Positions 1 to 7,450 of a DNA stretch of 12,577 nucleotides are shown piece after piece (positions within the stretch are counted from its first letter, which is position 1; each line of letters begins with the position of its first letter). This DNA comes from JBHHYN01 sp046757565. Lineage in GTDB: Bacteria > Pseudomonadota > Gammaproteobacteria > Eutrophobiales > Eutrophobiaceae. The position numbers and the translations under genes are program-made. The stretch is from assembly GCA_046757565.1 (NCBI GenBank), contig JBHHYN010000085.1:1-12577 (forward strand), given 5' to 3'. A model generated the notes under the pieces. It was not told the origin of the DNA, did not search any database, and saw nothing but the letters and a program-made list of their open reading frames with translations.

Positions 1-53
1 GGGAATGACGGGCTACTGTTTATATATCAACCCACAGATTCTGCTGAAGACCC
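1..53 (+). mobile_element. Right end of a MITE copy, cut by the window start
   Basis: All 53 bases are identical to 4281-4333, the right end of the complete miniature element at 4176-4333. The copy stops at 53 and is followed by TACTTATT, which would be its target duplication if the family rule of 8 bp holds. The other half lies outside the window. The sequence starts inside the central GGGAATGAC arm of the element's hairpin. Confidence 0.9.
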
Positions 54-66
54 TACTTATTATATA

Positions 67-189
67 TGGAGTCGGCTCCATTCAAGGCTTGGATAAAATT
101 CATCCCTGTCCCGGCAGTCCTGCCGGGGCACACATCCGTGTGCGCCCGTTCGGCATGCTGCAAAGGTCCACCGGACCTTTGGTCATGCC
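67..189. repeat. Array of four consecutive stem-loops
   Basis: Four perfect hairpins follow one another. TGGAG/CTCCA is at 67-80. CCCGGCA/TGCCGGG is at 110-127 with loop GTCC. GCACAC/GTGTGC is at 128-143 with loop ATCC. The last is compound: outer GGCATG/CATGCC at 152-189 encloses AAAGGTCC/GGACCTTT at 162-180. No run of T follows, so this is not a plain terminator. It resembles the palindrome clusters found between genes of many gammaproteobacteria; its role is unknown. An open frame crosses it (5-220) but has no coding character. Together with the promoter at 222-248 this accounts for the 288 bases before the first gene. Confidence 0.75.
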
Positions 190-221
190 TCACCCTGCCG
201 GGAGCGCCATTTCACAGTGAC

Positions 222-248
222 TTGTCAACCTTGCTACACTGTTAATGT
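222..248 (+). promoter_or_regulatory. Possible sigma70 promoter for the SulP gene
   Basis: TTGTCA at 222-227 is followed after 15 bp by TAATGT at 243-248, which is preceded by TG-N at 240-242 (extended -10). The spacing is short for a classic promoter, but the extended -10 could compensate. Transcription would start near 255, some 35 bp before the chosen start codon. Confidence 0.35.
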
Positions 249-288
249 ATCAGCGAGCAAACCGGGTGCGGTTAAGAGATGATACACA

Positions 289-2499
289 TTGTTCTTCAAC
301 TTGAATGATCAGAATACATCGGCAGGGAACGTTAGCCTGAACAACAATACGGAGACTCCAGGCCGGGCCTTCAACCTGACGGAATTCTGGAGTGGAATGG
401 CCGCCGCAGCGGTAGTATTGCCACAGGCCATGGCATTCGGCGTTGCGCTGCTGACACCGTTCGAATTCGATCCCTCCAGCGGTGCTGTAATGGGCCTTAT
501 CGGCGCCGCCGCATTGAGTCTTACCTCCGGGATTTTCGGAGGGACGCGCGGATTAATCAGCGCCCCCACGGGGCCGACACTGGTATTATTGGGTGCCGCG
601 CTCGCTTCCCTCGTAGCCGCCGGGTTGGAAGGCGCTGCCTTGCTTACCGGGCTTACCGTGGTGCTTGTCATGACGGGTATTTTCCAGATTTTGATAGGTA
701 TCTCCGGTGGCGGCCGCCTGATTAAATTTATGCCCTATCCGGTCGTCTCCGGTTTTATGACAGGATCGGCGTTATTGATGATACTGTCGCAACTCAAGTC
801 TCTTACCGGTGAAAATTTCAGCACCAGTCTGGAGATCTGGTATCTGATCCCAATGATCACGGCGGCCATTACCTTTGTGCTGGTCTCTATTACTCCAAGA
901 ATATTACCGGCAATCCCCGGCACCATCGGTGGCCTTGTTGGGGGTACTGTGGCCTTTCACTGCCTGACTCCCCTTGTTTCCGGCCCGCTGCCGGAAACAT
1001 GGATTATCGGGGCCTTGCCTGGTCCGGAATCGATTGAGGTTGGATTTAACCTTTCTGAAATCAATGGGTTACCGTGGACGACAATGATTGTCTCGGCACT
1101 GGCGCTAGCTGTGCTTGCATCCATCGATACCCTGTTAACATCTGTCATCGCCGATATTGGTACGGGTGTCCGTCACAAGGCAAGACGGGAATTAGTTGGC
1201 CAGGGAGCGGGGCAGATCGTATCCGGGTTATTTGGAGGGATGGCGGGCGCAGGCACCACCGGCGCGACACTGGTTGCGGTCAAGACGGGGGGACGGCGCT
1301 GGTCCGGTGTCAGTGCCGGTTTCAGCTTTGTTTTGCTAATACTTTTTGGTGGTCCTATAGGCTACGTCTTGCCTGTCAGTGTTCTGGCCGGGATCATCCT
1401 GCATGTTGCAGCCGGCATGTTTGAGAGGGATATATTTGCCTGGCTGCGCCGCCGCCGTACCCGTATGGATGCCGGTATCGCTATTTTTGTTACCATCATA
1501 ACGGTGGTCTACGATTTGATGGCGGCCGTGGGCGTCGGGGTCATGATCGCCATCATTCTTTTCATCCGCGCGCAGATAAAAGCGCCTGTGATCCATCGGC
1601 GCTCAACAGCCAGGCAAGTGCGATCCGTCAGGCATCGGCCTGAAGAGCAGAGGAGTCTCCTCGATGCTCACGGGGACCGGATTGTATTGTATGAACTGCG
1701 TGGAAATCTTTTCTTTGCCACCGCCGATCAACTGTTCGAGAAACTTCTGCCTGATCTGGATCGCGCCGCATGGATTATTCTGCATATGCGGCGCATCTAT
1801 CAGGTTGACCTGACGGGAGTCAAGATTCTTCAGCAAATTGCCGATCGCCTGCATGCTAACGGTGGACAGCTTGTTTTCTGCAATGTACACAGACAAATCG
1901 GTCTTGGAAAAAAAGTCAAAGAGGCCCTGAGAAAAATAAGTCCAACCCGTGGTGGTCCGAAGGTTAAAACATTCAATGGTCTGGATGAAGCCCTTGAATA
2001 CGCCGAGAATTCATTACTGGAAGAGATGGGCGTGCTGCCTGTTCCAAGCAACAAGTCAATCAAGCTTTCCGATATGGATATTTGCGCCGGCATGACAGCG
2101 GAGCAAATCACTGCCTTCCAACAGGTACTCAAGCCAAAAACAGTGAAAGGCGGGGAAAAGGTCTTCGCAATCGGTGAAACCGGAGAGGAGATGTATCTGG
2201 TTTCCAGGGGAGAAGTCGATATACGCCTCCCGACAACCAGACATCATTATATGCGCCTGGCTAAGTATGGACCGGGTGCGTTATTTGGTGAAATCGCATT
2301 TCTGCAACCTGGTCCCCGCACAGCAGATGCCGTCGCTGTTTGTCCCGGTGAACTGCTGGTACTCAATCGAGCGGATTTTAATTCACTGGTGCGTACAGAT
2401 AATAGTGCTGCCATTGCCGTGCTCATGGCACTGGCCAAGGCACAGGGAAACAATCTGCGTTGGTCGGCAACTGAAATCAGCCGTCTCGCCCAGTGGTAA
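289..2499 (+). CDS. SulP-family anion transporter with STAS and cyclic-nucleotide-binding domains
   Basis: Predicted inner-membrane SulP transporter (sulfate, bicarbonate or a similar anion; the substrate cannot be read from sequence). The membrane part spans about residues 25-430 and has the family signature PQAMAFG at 45-51 and many Gly/Ala-rich hydrophobic helices. A STAS domain follows at about 462-575 (VDLTGVKIL in the helix region). A Crp-like cyclic-nucleotide-binding domain is at about 595-715. Its phosphate-binding cassette (666-683) keeps FGE and the Arg of PRTA (R677), so nucleotide binding is plausible. The length of 736 residues exceeds the ~550-600 typical of SulP-STAS proteins because of this extra domain. 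The start is uncertain: TTG at 289 (weak AAGAGA upstream) is the first frame-compatible codon, and the next ATG would cut into the first helix. The domain calls are firm; ligand control of transport is inference. Confidence 0.9.
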   Translation: MFFNLNDQNTSAGNVSLNNNTETPGRAFNLTEFWSGMAAAAVVLPQAMAFGVALLTPFEFDPSSGAVMGLIGAAALSLTSGIFGGTRGLISAPTGPTLVLLGAALASLVAAGLEGAALLTGLTVVLVMTGIFQILIGISGGGRLIKFMPYPVVSGFMTGSALLMILSQLKSLTGENFSTSLEIWYLIPMITAAITFVLVSITPRILPAIPGTIGGLVGGTVAFHCLTPLVSGPLPETWIIGALPGPESIEVGFNLSEINGLPWTTMIVSALALAVLASIDTLLTSVIADIGTGVRHKARRELVGQGAGQIVSGLFGGMAGAGTTGATLVAVKTGGRRWSGVSAGFSFVLLILFGGPIGYVLPVSVLAGIILHVAAGMFERDIFAWLRRRRTRMDAGIAIFVTIITVVYDLMAAVGVGVMIAIILFIRAQIKAPVIHRRSTARQVRSVRHRPEEQRSLLDAHGDRIVLYELRGNLFFATADQLFEKLLPDLDRAAWIILHMRRIYQVDLTGVKILQQIADRLHANGGQLVFCNVHRQIGLGKKVKEALRKISPTRGGPKVKTFNGLDEALEYAENSLLEEMGVLPVPSNKSIKLSDMDICAGMTAEQITAFQQVLKPKTVKGGEKVFAIGETGEEMYLVSRGEVDIRLPTTRHHYMRLAKYGPGALFGEIAFLQPGPRTADAVAVCPGELLVLNRADFNSLVRTDNSAAIAVLMALAKAQGNNLRWSATEISRLAQW

Positions 2500-2535
2500 G
2501 CCGTTAATGATTCTGTCTCACTGGATTACTCTGCC

Positions 2536-2544
2536 TGCTATACT
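2536..2544 (+). promoter_or_regulatory. Possible extended -10 element before the CHAD gene
   Basis: TGC-TATACT is a good extended -10 (TG-N-TATAAT type) in the 90-bp gap after the transporter. No convincing -35 hexamer lies 17 bp upstream. It could give the CHAD gene its own transcript in addition to read-through from the SulP gene. Confidence 0.3.
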
Positions 2545-2589
2545 GAATTTCCTCCATCACAAGACCGGCAAAGGGATACAGAACAAGCT

Positions 2590-3594
2590 GTGAATTCACT
2601 CATATCAGACATCTCCAGTAGCCGGACTGACATGCCAACGGGATCTCTTACTGATCCCTTCCAGCGTGCTGACGTGACCATAAAGCAAATCTTGTATGAC
2701 TTGTTGGGCGTCATGGAGCAAAACGAAGAGGGTATTCTGCAAGATAGCGATCCGGAATATCTTCATGATTTTCGTGTGGCCATCCGCCGTACCCGGTCAC
2801 TACTCGGACAAATTGAGGGGGTATTACCGGAGCGCCGGATCACCAGGTTTGGCAGGGACTTTTCCTGGCTTGGGAATATTACAGGGCCTTGCCGCGATAT
2901 GGACGTCTATCTCATCTCGTTTGATGCTTACCAATCAAGTTTACCGGCCAGCAAACGCGGAGACCTTGGTCCCCTGCAGGAATATCTTTACCGCCATAAA
3001 GAGAGGGAGCATAAGCGCCTCACAAAAGCGCTTGCAACAAAACGTTATCAAAAACTGAAACACGACTGGAGGGATTTTCTGAAAAGGCCCCCTGTAAGGG
3101 TTTCAAAACTGCCTCATGCGGGCAGGCCCGTTATCCATGTGGCAAGTGAACGGATCTGGCGCGTCTATCGGAAAGCGATTAAACAGGGTCGTGATATAGG
3201 GCCCGGGTCCCCCGCCATTAAGCTCCATGAATTGCGTAAAACATGTAAAAAATTGAGGTATTTGAACGAATTTTTTCAGTTTTTATACCCGGAACGGGAG
3301 ATCAGGGCGCTGATTGAAAGCCTGAAAACCCTGCAGGACAATCTTGGTGAATTCCAGGATCTGCAAGTACAACAGGGATCGCTCCGTACATTTGCCCTGG
3401 AGATGGAGCGGGAAACCGGGATTTCCAGTGAAACCCGTCATGCCATGGAGATACTGGTATTCAGACTTGAGCAACGTAAGCAGCGGGTGCGGGTAAATTT
3501 TGCCCAGCGATTTAACAGATTTGCTTCAACAGCCAATCATGGCTTATACAGGAAAATCCATGCTTGCCGCCAACTTCAACAGAATGCCGGGTGA
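2590..3594 (+). CDS. CHAD-domain protein
   Basis: CHAD domains are all-helical and rich in conserved His and basic residues. Studied members bind inorganic polyphosphate and can localise to polyphosphate granules. The two diagnostic blocks are visible: HDFRVAIRRTRSLL from H59 and LHELRKTCKKLRYL around H213, with many further Arg and Lys residues. The domain fills almost all of the 334 residues and no CYTH domain is present, unlike the CYTH-CHAD fusions. GTG at 2590 gives the longest frame, with AAGGGA at 2571-2576, 13 bp away, which is rather far; ATG at 2632 is an alternative. It lies 90 bp behind the SulP gene on the same strand, so cotranscription is possible. The family call is strong; the cellular role here is unproven. 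Confidence 0.9.
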   Translation: MNSLISDISSSRTDMPTGSLTDPFQRADVTIKQILYDLLGVMEQNEEGILQDSDPEYLHDFRVAIRRTRSLLGQIEGVLPERRITRFGRDFSWLGNITGPCRDMDVYLISFDAYQSSLPASKRGDLGPLQEYLYRHKEREHKRLTKALATKRYQKLKHDWRDFLKRPPVRVSKLPHAGRPVIHVASERIWRVYRKAIKQGRDIGPGSPAIKLHELRKTCKKLRYLNEFFQFLYPEREIRALIESLKTLQDNLGEFQDLQVQQGSLRTFALEMERETGISSETRHAMEILVFRLEQRKQRVRVNFAQRFNRFASTANHGLYRKIHACRQLQQNAG

Positions 3595-3794
3595 CAGATT
3601 TGCCGATCCCATCCTTTACCGCAGGTTTATAATGCATGGAACTGCCTGGCAGGAAATGGATTGCTTGGGTGGCGGATTCCGGCACTGCGAACTCCGGAAT
3701 GGAGCGTTACCGGCTTTTTCCAGATTGCCGGGAATTGTCATGAAAGGCTTGCAATTATTAGAATAGTGTCACAAACTCCGTCCAAATGTGTGGA

Positions 3795-3823
3795 TTTATT
3801 CACATAAAATGTTATGATATAAT
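3795..3823 (+). promoter_or_regulatory. Likely promoter of the lipoprotein gene
   Basis: A perfect TATAAT at 3818-3823 lies in an AT-rich stretch 43 bp before the ATG. The -35 is weak (TTTATT at 3795-3800, 17-bp spacer). The 260 bases between the CHAD stop and this gene otherwise show no convincing coding sequence. Confidence 0.45.
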
Positions 3824-3866
3824 ATATAGTTACAAATGAATATTAAAGAATAGGTTGAATAATGTG

Positions 3867-4175
3867 ATGTGTTTCTCCAAAACGCTTATAGCACTAACCA
3901 TAACCGCATCTATGATGTTGGCGGGTTGTGCCTCGGAACAGACCGCCAAATCGTCTGAGCAAGCACCGGACAAACTGGTCGTTTATTCTGATGGTACGAT
4001 GAAATTCAAGAAACGCAGATTACCTGAGAAGGATGTAGTTATCTATCCAGACGGTTTCGGTGGCGAGAGGGCTGCCGTGAAAATGCGTGTTCCGCTACAC
4101 CCGGATTTTTACCGGGATTCGATCATTGTAGAAAGAAAACCCCAGCTGGAAAAAGTAAGTATTGATAACAAATAA
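3867..4175 (+). CDS. Small predicted lipoprotein, unknown function
   Basis: The 102-residue product starts with a lipoprotein signal: a positive residue, a hydrophobic helix and the lipobox LAGC, with the lipid-carrying Cys about 20 residues in. It is therefore expected at the cell envelope. The mature part is polar and charged and holds a short internal duplication, VVYSDG and VVIYPDG, which suggests two copies of a small beta motif. No family was recognised. ATG at 3867 is preferred; GTG at 3864 and TTG at 3855 are in frame, and AATAGG at 3849-3854 fits the GTG or ATG best. The stop TAA (4173-4175) is part of the target duplication of the MITE that follows, so the insertion left the reading frame untouched but removed the native downstream sequence by 166 bp. 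Confidence 0.75.
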   Translation: MCFSKTLIALTITASMMLAGCASEQTAKSSEQAPDKLVVYSDGTMKFKKRRLPEKDVVIYPDGFGGERAAVKMRVPLHPDFYRDSIIVERKPQLEKVSIDNK

Positions 4176-4341
4176 GGCTCTTCAGCAGAATCTGTGGGTT
4201 AACAAGAAAGACTTTTGAATAAAAACTGATTAAATAGAGAGGCGGATTCAAGTCATAAATACCGTCATTCCCGTTTTCACGGGAATGACGGGCTACTGTT
4301 TATATATCAACCCACAGATTCTGCTGAAGACCCACAAATAA
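4168..4341. mobile_element. Complete 158-bp MITE with 8-bp target duplication
   Basis: The element itself is 4176-4333. Its first 25 bases (GGCTCTTCAGCAGAATCTGT and 5 more) and its last 25 are inverted repeats with one mismatch. It is flanked by the direct repeat ACAAATAA at 4168-4175 and 4334-4341, a clear target duplication. It has no coding capacity. In its middle, GTCATTCCCG/CGGGAATGAC (4264-4288) forms a strong hairpin. The 8-bp duplication and GG-TCTTC ends fit the ISL3 family, so an ISL3-type transposase elsewhere may move it; that assignment is inference. Two more partial copies at the window ends are identical over 53 bases each. Confidence 0.93.
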
Positions 4342-4531
4342 AGGACGACTGCTCATCCTTATTGGTGCAGGAATAAAATATTTAATCCTGAAGATCATCC
4401 ATCTGCTCATGAAGTGTTTTACGTTGTCCCGGACAGGAGAATAATAGAATTCATAGCGCCCGCCTTTCCCCTCGAAAAACGGCTGTCATGCTGATTTTTA
4501 ATCATTATTTGTTAAAAAAATTTGCTCATAC

Positions 4532-4561
4532 TTGGCAATTCGCAATTCTATGGACTATGCT
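4532..4561 (+). promoter_or_regulatory. Likely promoter of the cold-shock gene
   Basis: TTGGCA at 4532-4537 and TATGCT at 4556-4561 are separated by 18 bp. Transcription from here would give an untranslated leader of about 100 bases, a length usual for cspA-type genes whose leaders fold in response to cold. The stretch 4342-4531 before it shows no gene. It holds an imperfect hairpin at 4342-4361 (AGGA/TCCT) that may be the original terminator of the lipoprotein gene. Confidence 0.45.
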
Positions 4562-4669
4562 ACATCCTAATGCAGTTTAATGATGTTGGTAACATCGGGG
4601 GTCTTGTTCCAGCCTGGTCTTCTCCAACTGCAAGCATAAAATACACTTTCTATTTAGGGGAGGCGTGCG

Positions 4670-4879
4670 ATGAGTAGTAGTGGTGTAGTTAAGTGGTTTA
4701 ATAATTCTAAAGGCTTTGGTTTTATAGAACCCGAAGGCGGCGGCGATGATATTTTTGTTCATTACTCTGCGATCAAGAGTGAGGGATACAAGACACTGAA
4801 TGAGGGGCAGAGTGTGTCTTATGAAGCGGAGCAGGGACCAAAAGGATATCACGCAGTTGAAGTGCAAATTAAAAACTAG
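4670..4879 (+). CDS. CspA-family cold-shock protein
   Basis: The 69-residue product is a single cold-shock domain, an RNA and single-stranded DNA chaperone that melts secondary structure in the cytoplasm. RNP1 is seen as KGFGFIEP (residues 14-21) and RNP2 as DIFVHYSAI (about 27-35), with the early KWFN motif at 8-11. The length is that of the family. The start is well set by a strong ribosome site, AGGGGAGG at 4656-4663, six bases before ATG. It stands alone, with its own promoter and a terminator 25 bp after the stop. Whether it is cold-induced or constitutive cannot be told; no clear E. coli-type cold box was seen. Confidence 0.96.
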   Translation: MSSSGVVKWFNNSKGFGFIEPEGGGDDIFVHYSAIKSEGYKTLNEGQSVSYEAEQGPKGYHAVEVQIKN

Positions 4880-4904
4880 ATTTTTATCTCTCTAGAGGAT
4901 AAAT

Positions 4905-4929
4905 CCCCGCCTGGTGCGGGGTTTTTTTT
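4905..4929 (+). terminator. Rho-independent terminator of the cold-shock gene
   Basis: Stem CCCCGC/GCGGGG (4905-4910 with 4916-4921), loop CTGGT, then eight T. It starts 25 bp after the stop codon. A second stem-loop without a good T run, CCCTTGC/GCAAGGG, is at 4993-5010. Confidence 0.93.
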
Positions 4930-5053
4930 AGAGAGAAACGCCCCGGCATAGACACTTTCCGGCGTACCGGTTTTCAGGGTAACGGTAATGAACCCTTGCC
5001 GGTGCAAGGGGTTTCAATCCATAGATCCGTAATGGGGGAAATAGAATCGGATA

Positions 5054-5245
5054 ATGATGTCAGGATGGGAACAGGTATTATTGGGAATCGGCGCATTCCT
5101 TATCCTCTTTTTTTTCTGGCCTGGCGTAAAAACCGCCATGCAGCGCAGTAAAGAGGTAGAGAATCCGGATTGGCAAGGTGCGTTAGTGCCAATCGGGATT
5201 GTGCTCCTGTTCGTTATTGTGTTAATTATGTTTGCCAGATCCTGA
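5054..5245 (+). CDS. Small membrane protein with two predicted helices
   Basis: The 63-residue product has two hydrophobic segments (about residues 7-24 and 43-60) around a short polar stretch holding QRSKEVENPDW. This fits a small inner-membrane protein with a hairpin topology. ATG at 5054 or the directly following ATG at 5057 may start it; GGA at 5047-5049 is a weak ribosome site and GGGGG lies further upstream. It is 30 bp before the Rap1a/Tai-like gene on the same strand and may be cotranscribed with it and ttcA. No functional family was recognised; similar short proteins are common next to housekeeping genes of gammaproteobacteria. Confidence 0.7.
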   Translation: MMSGWEQVLLGIGAFLILFFFWPGVKTAMQRSKEVENPDWQGALVPIGIVLLFVIVLIMFARS

Positions 5246-5275
5246 GATGGCAAGCACGCACTTTGCAGGTTAAAA

Positions 5276-5671
5276 ATGCATAAACTAATCAACAGACCTG
5301 GTTCCAGTTCTATGGGTCCATGGGTGGTATTCTTCCTGATGCTGTCAGCGGGCCAGGTACGGGCAGATGAAGAGGTATTGTCTGCAAAGGAATTACTTGT
5401 GAATTGTGAGGAAAACACTGCGCCTGGCCGCCCAAGCCAATATTGCATGCGCTACGTCTTTGGCCTTGTGCAGACAATTGATATGCTGCAACAGGCGGGA
5501 TCCGGTCAGAAATTATTCTGTATCGATCCGGATGTTATCGGTCTGGAAGAGGTGACGATTAAGGTGACTGTGTGGTTGAAAGCCAGGCAGGACATGCTTG
5601 ATGAAGATGCCTATGTGCTGGTCAGTGAAGCCCTGAATGCAGAATATCCTTGTAAGTTACAGGACATTTAA
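5276..5671 (+). CDS. Secreted Rap1a/Tai-family protein
   Basis: The 131-residue product has a Sec signal peptide with predicted cleavage after VRA (residue 30) and a mature part of about 100 residues, so it should be periplasmic. The fold signature of Rap1a/Tai proteins is visible: four Cys (44, 57, 82, 126) in the pattern LLVNC - YCMRYVFG - LFCI - YPC, able to form two disulfides. The founding members are immunity proteins that neutralise the type VI secretion amidases Ssp and Tae4. Here no effector or secretion gene is nearby. Many genomes carry such solitary relatives, whose role is unknown. AGG at 5267-5269 serves the ATG at 5276. It ends seven bases before ttcA, so the two probably share a transcript. 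Confidence 0.8.
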   Translation: MHKLINRPGSSSMGPWVVFFLMLSAGQVRADEEVLSAKELLVNCEENTAPGRPSQYCMRYVFGLVQTIDMLQQAGSGQKLFCIDPDVIGLEEVTIKVTVWLKARQDMLDEDAYVLVSEALNAEYPCKLQDI

Positions 5672-5678
5672 TTGAATT

Positions 5679-6518
5679 GTGGGAGCGCTTAAGAGGAAGC
5701 AGGTCTATAACGCCAACAAATTGCAAAAGCGGCTGCGGCGTCATGTTGGCCGGGCGATAGAAGACTTTGGCATGATCGATGAGGGCGATCGGATCATGGT
5801 TTGTCTGTCCGGTGGCGCCGATTCCTATACCCTGCTGGATATATTGTTAAACCTGAGACGTAATGCACCGGTTGGGTTTGAACTGATTGCTGTCAATCTG
5901 GATCAAAACCAACCGGGTTTCCCCCGGGATATCCTGCCCAACTACCTGACAGAGATAGATGTCCCTTTCCATATCATTGAGCAGGATACCTATAGTGTGG
6001 TCAAGGGCATCATTCCTGAAGACAAGACCATGTGTAGTCTCTGTTCCAGGTTGCGAAGAGGGATCCTTTACAGCTTTGCCAGGGAACATGGGTTCAGCAA
6101 GATCGCTTTGGGCCACCATCGTGATGATATTATTGAGACCCTGTTTCTGAATATGTTCTACGGCGGCAAGCTCAAGGCCATGGCGCCCAAGTTGCTCAGT
6201 GATGATGGCAGACATATCGTTATACGTCCACTGGCCTACTGTAAAGAGCAAGACATCAAGGCCTATGCCGCCTATAAGGCGTTTCCCATCATTCCCTGTT
6301 ACCTGTGTGGTTCCCAGGACAACCTGCAGCGGCAGGCGATAAAACAGATGCTCGGGGAATGGGACAAGAACTATACAGGCCGTATAGAAAATATATTTTC
6401 CGCCATACAGCATCTTGTACCGTCCCATCTGGCGGATATCGATCGCTTTGATTTTTCAGGGCTTGGAGAGGATCCGGAAAACACTGTGGAAGGGGACGGT
6501 GAAGGCGGGCCCACTTGA
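5679..6518 (+). CDS. ttcA: tRNA 2-thiocytidine(32) synthetase TtcA
   Basis: TtcA activates C32 of certain tRNAs with ATP and replaces the oxygen by sulfur, using a [4Fe-4S] cluster; it acts in the cytoplasm. The protein is recognisable throughout: KLQKRLRRHVGRAI near the N terminus, PP-loop SGGADS (44-49), CSLC (C119, C122), GHHRDDIIETLFLNMFYGG, and PCYLCGSQ with C207 and C210. The E. coli protein has Lys in place of Ala47 in the PP-loop; that position is variable in the SGGxDS motif. At 279 residues it lacks most of the C-terminal tail of the 311-residue E. coli enzyme. GTG at 5679 is the most likely start, though AGGA (5661-5664) is about 14 bp away. Confidence 0.96.
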   Translation: MGALKRKQVYNANKLQKRLRRHVGRAIEDFGMIDEGDRIMVCLSGGADSYTLLDILLNLRRNAPVGFELIAVNLDQNQPGFPRDILPNYLTEIDVPFHIIEQDTYSVVKGIIPEDKTMCSLCSRLRRGILYSFAREHGFSKIALGHHRDDIIETLFLNMFYGGKLKAMAPKLLSDDGRHIVIRPLAYCKEQDIKAYAAYKAFPIIPCYLCGSQDNLQRQAIKQMLGEWDKNYTGRIENIFSAIQHLVPSHLADIDRFDFSGLGEDPENTVEGDGEGGPT

Positions 6519-6585
6519 TAAATCTGTATTCCATAATCCACCCACTCCGGCATACCTCATTAGAGGTAGTTCCTTTATATGACAA

Positions 6586-6655
6586 ATTCTTTCCCGAGGC
6601 GAACGCAGTGAAGCAGCTGTCATCCCGAGCGAATGAAATGAGTAGAGGGATCTTA
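6586..6655. repeat. CCCGAGCGAA-type intergenic repeat
   Basis: TCCCGAGGCGAACGCAGTGA at 6592-6611 and TCCCGAGCGAATGAAATGAG at 6622-6641, ending in AGAGGGATC, are two diverged copies of a short intergenic repeat type known from many proteobacterial genomes. The two form a tandem pair in the 224-bp gap between ttcA and the protease gene. No promoter of quality was found in the gap. Confidence 0.5.
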
Positions 6656-6742
6656 TACATATCATGAGTGGGCGCTATATTTGGAAATATCCGATTAGCT
6701 TCGCCACAGTTGCCTGATATCACATATAATTCAAGGATCCTC

Positions 6743-7396
6743 ATGCATATTTTTTCGATAATCCAGCAGATTCTGATTTATGCAATCCCTATAGTCTTTG
6801 CAATTACCGTACACGAGGTCGCCCATGGCTGGGTAGCCAGCAAGCTTGGCGATCAAACGGCACGGATGATGGGACGCCTGACCCTGAATCCGGTGAAACA
6901 CATCGATCCGGTAGGCACCCTGGTTGTTCCACTAATCTTATTGACTATCACCAACTTTATCTTCGGCTGGGCCAAACCCGTTCCGGTGGACTGGAGGAAT
7001 CTGCGAAACCCGAAACGTGATATGGCCTATGTGGCCATCGCCGGGCCTTTTGCGAACCTGTTAATGCTCACGCTCTGGGCGTTGCTTGCCAAGCTCATTT
7101 TTATTTCCGGTGATATGTATCACAATATAGCGCCACAGCTTTTTGAGATGTGCAGGGCGGGTATCTTCATCAATATCATCCTGATGGTGTTAAATCTTTT
7201 TCCGGTCCCCCCTCTGGACGGAAGCCGGGTGTTGTCGGCGCTACTCCCCCCTGTGTGGGCCTATAGATTCAATCGGGTTGAACGCTATGGACTGGTGATA
7301 CTGCTGGTACTGCTGGCAACGGGCTTGCTGGGCAGGGCCCTTGGACCGCTGGTGTTCGGCCTTGACAATTATGTTACTTCATTGATAACGGTGTAG
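6743..7396 (+). CDS. Site-2-protease-type M50 membrane metalloprotease
   Basis: The predicted intramembrane zinc protease has 217 residues, the short form of the family with a bare membrane core and no PDZ or CBS domain. The zinc site is seen as HEVAH (H24, H28, catalytic E25) in the first long helix and the third ligand in NLFPVPPLDG (D159). Between them are NPVKHIDPVGT (about 49-59) and the family's GPFANLL (about 101-107). Its substrate is unknown; family members cut membrane-bound anti-sigma factors or signal peptides, but this subgroup is little studied. ATG at 6743 is chosen because AAGGA (6733-6737) lies five bases before it; a GTG 75 bp upstream (6668) would add an unconserved tail. 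It runs toward the MFS gene, with 54 bp between the stops. Confidence 0.92.
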   Translation: MHIFSIIQQILIYAIPIVFAITVHEVAHGWVASKLGDQTARMMGRLTLNPVKHIDPVGTLVVPLILLTITNFIFGWAKPVPVDWRNLRNPKRDMAYVAIAGPFANLLMLTLWALLAKLIFISGDMYHNIAPQLFEMCRAGIFINIILMVLNLFPVPPLDGSRVLSALLPPVWAYRFNRVERYGLVILLVLLATGLLGRALGPLVFGLDNYVTSLITV

Positions 7397-7450
7397 ACGC
7401 GGGCGGGGTACCTCGGGTTTATTACCCATCTTTGTGAATGACCGTATCCA

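Noticed and set aside
5..220. Open frame of 71 codons at the window start
   Set aside because: It runs through the MITE end and the four hairpins; no ribosome site and no protein-like composition.
3500..3766. Open frame of 88 codons overlapping the CHAD gene end
   Set aside because: It begins inside the CHAD gene in another frame, has no ribosome site and shows no recognisable domain; the CHAD frame is clearly the real one.
5847..6428. Minus-strand open frame of 193 codons
   Set aside because: It lies entirely inside ttcA, whose protein is conserved over its full length, so it is a shadow.
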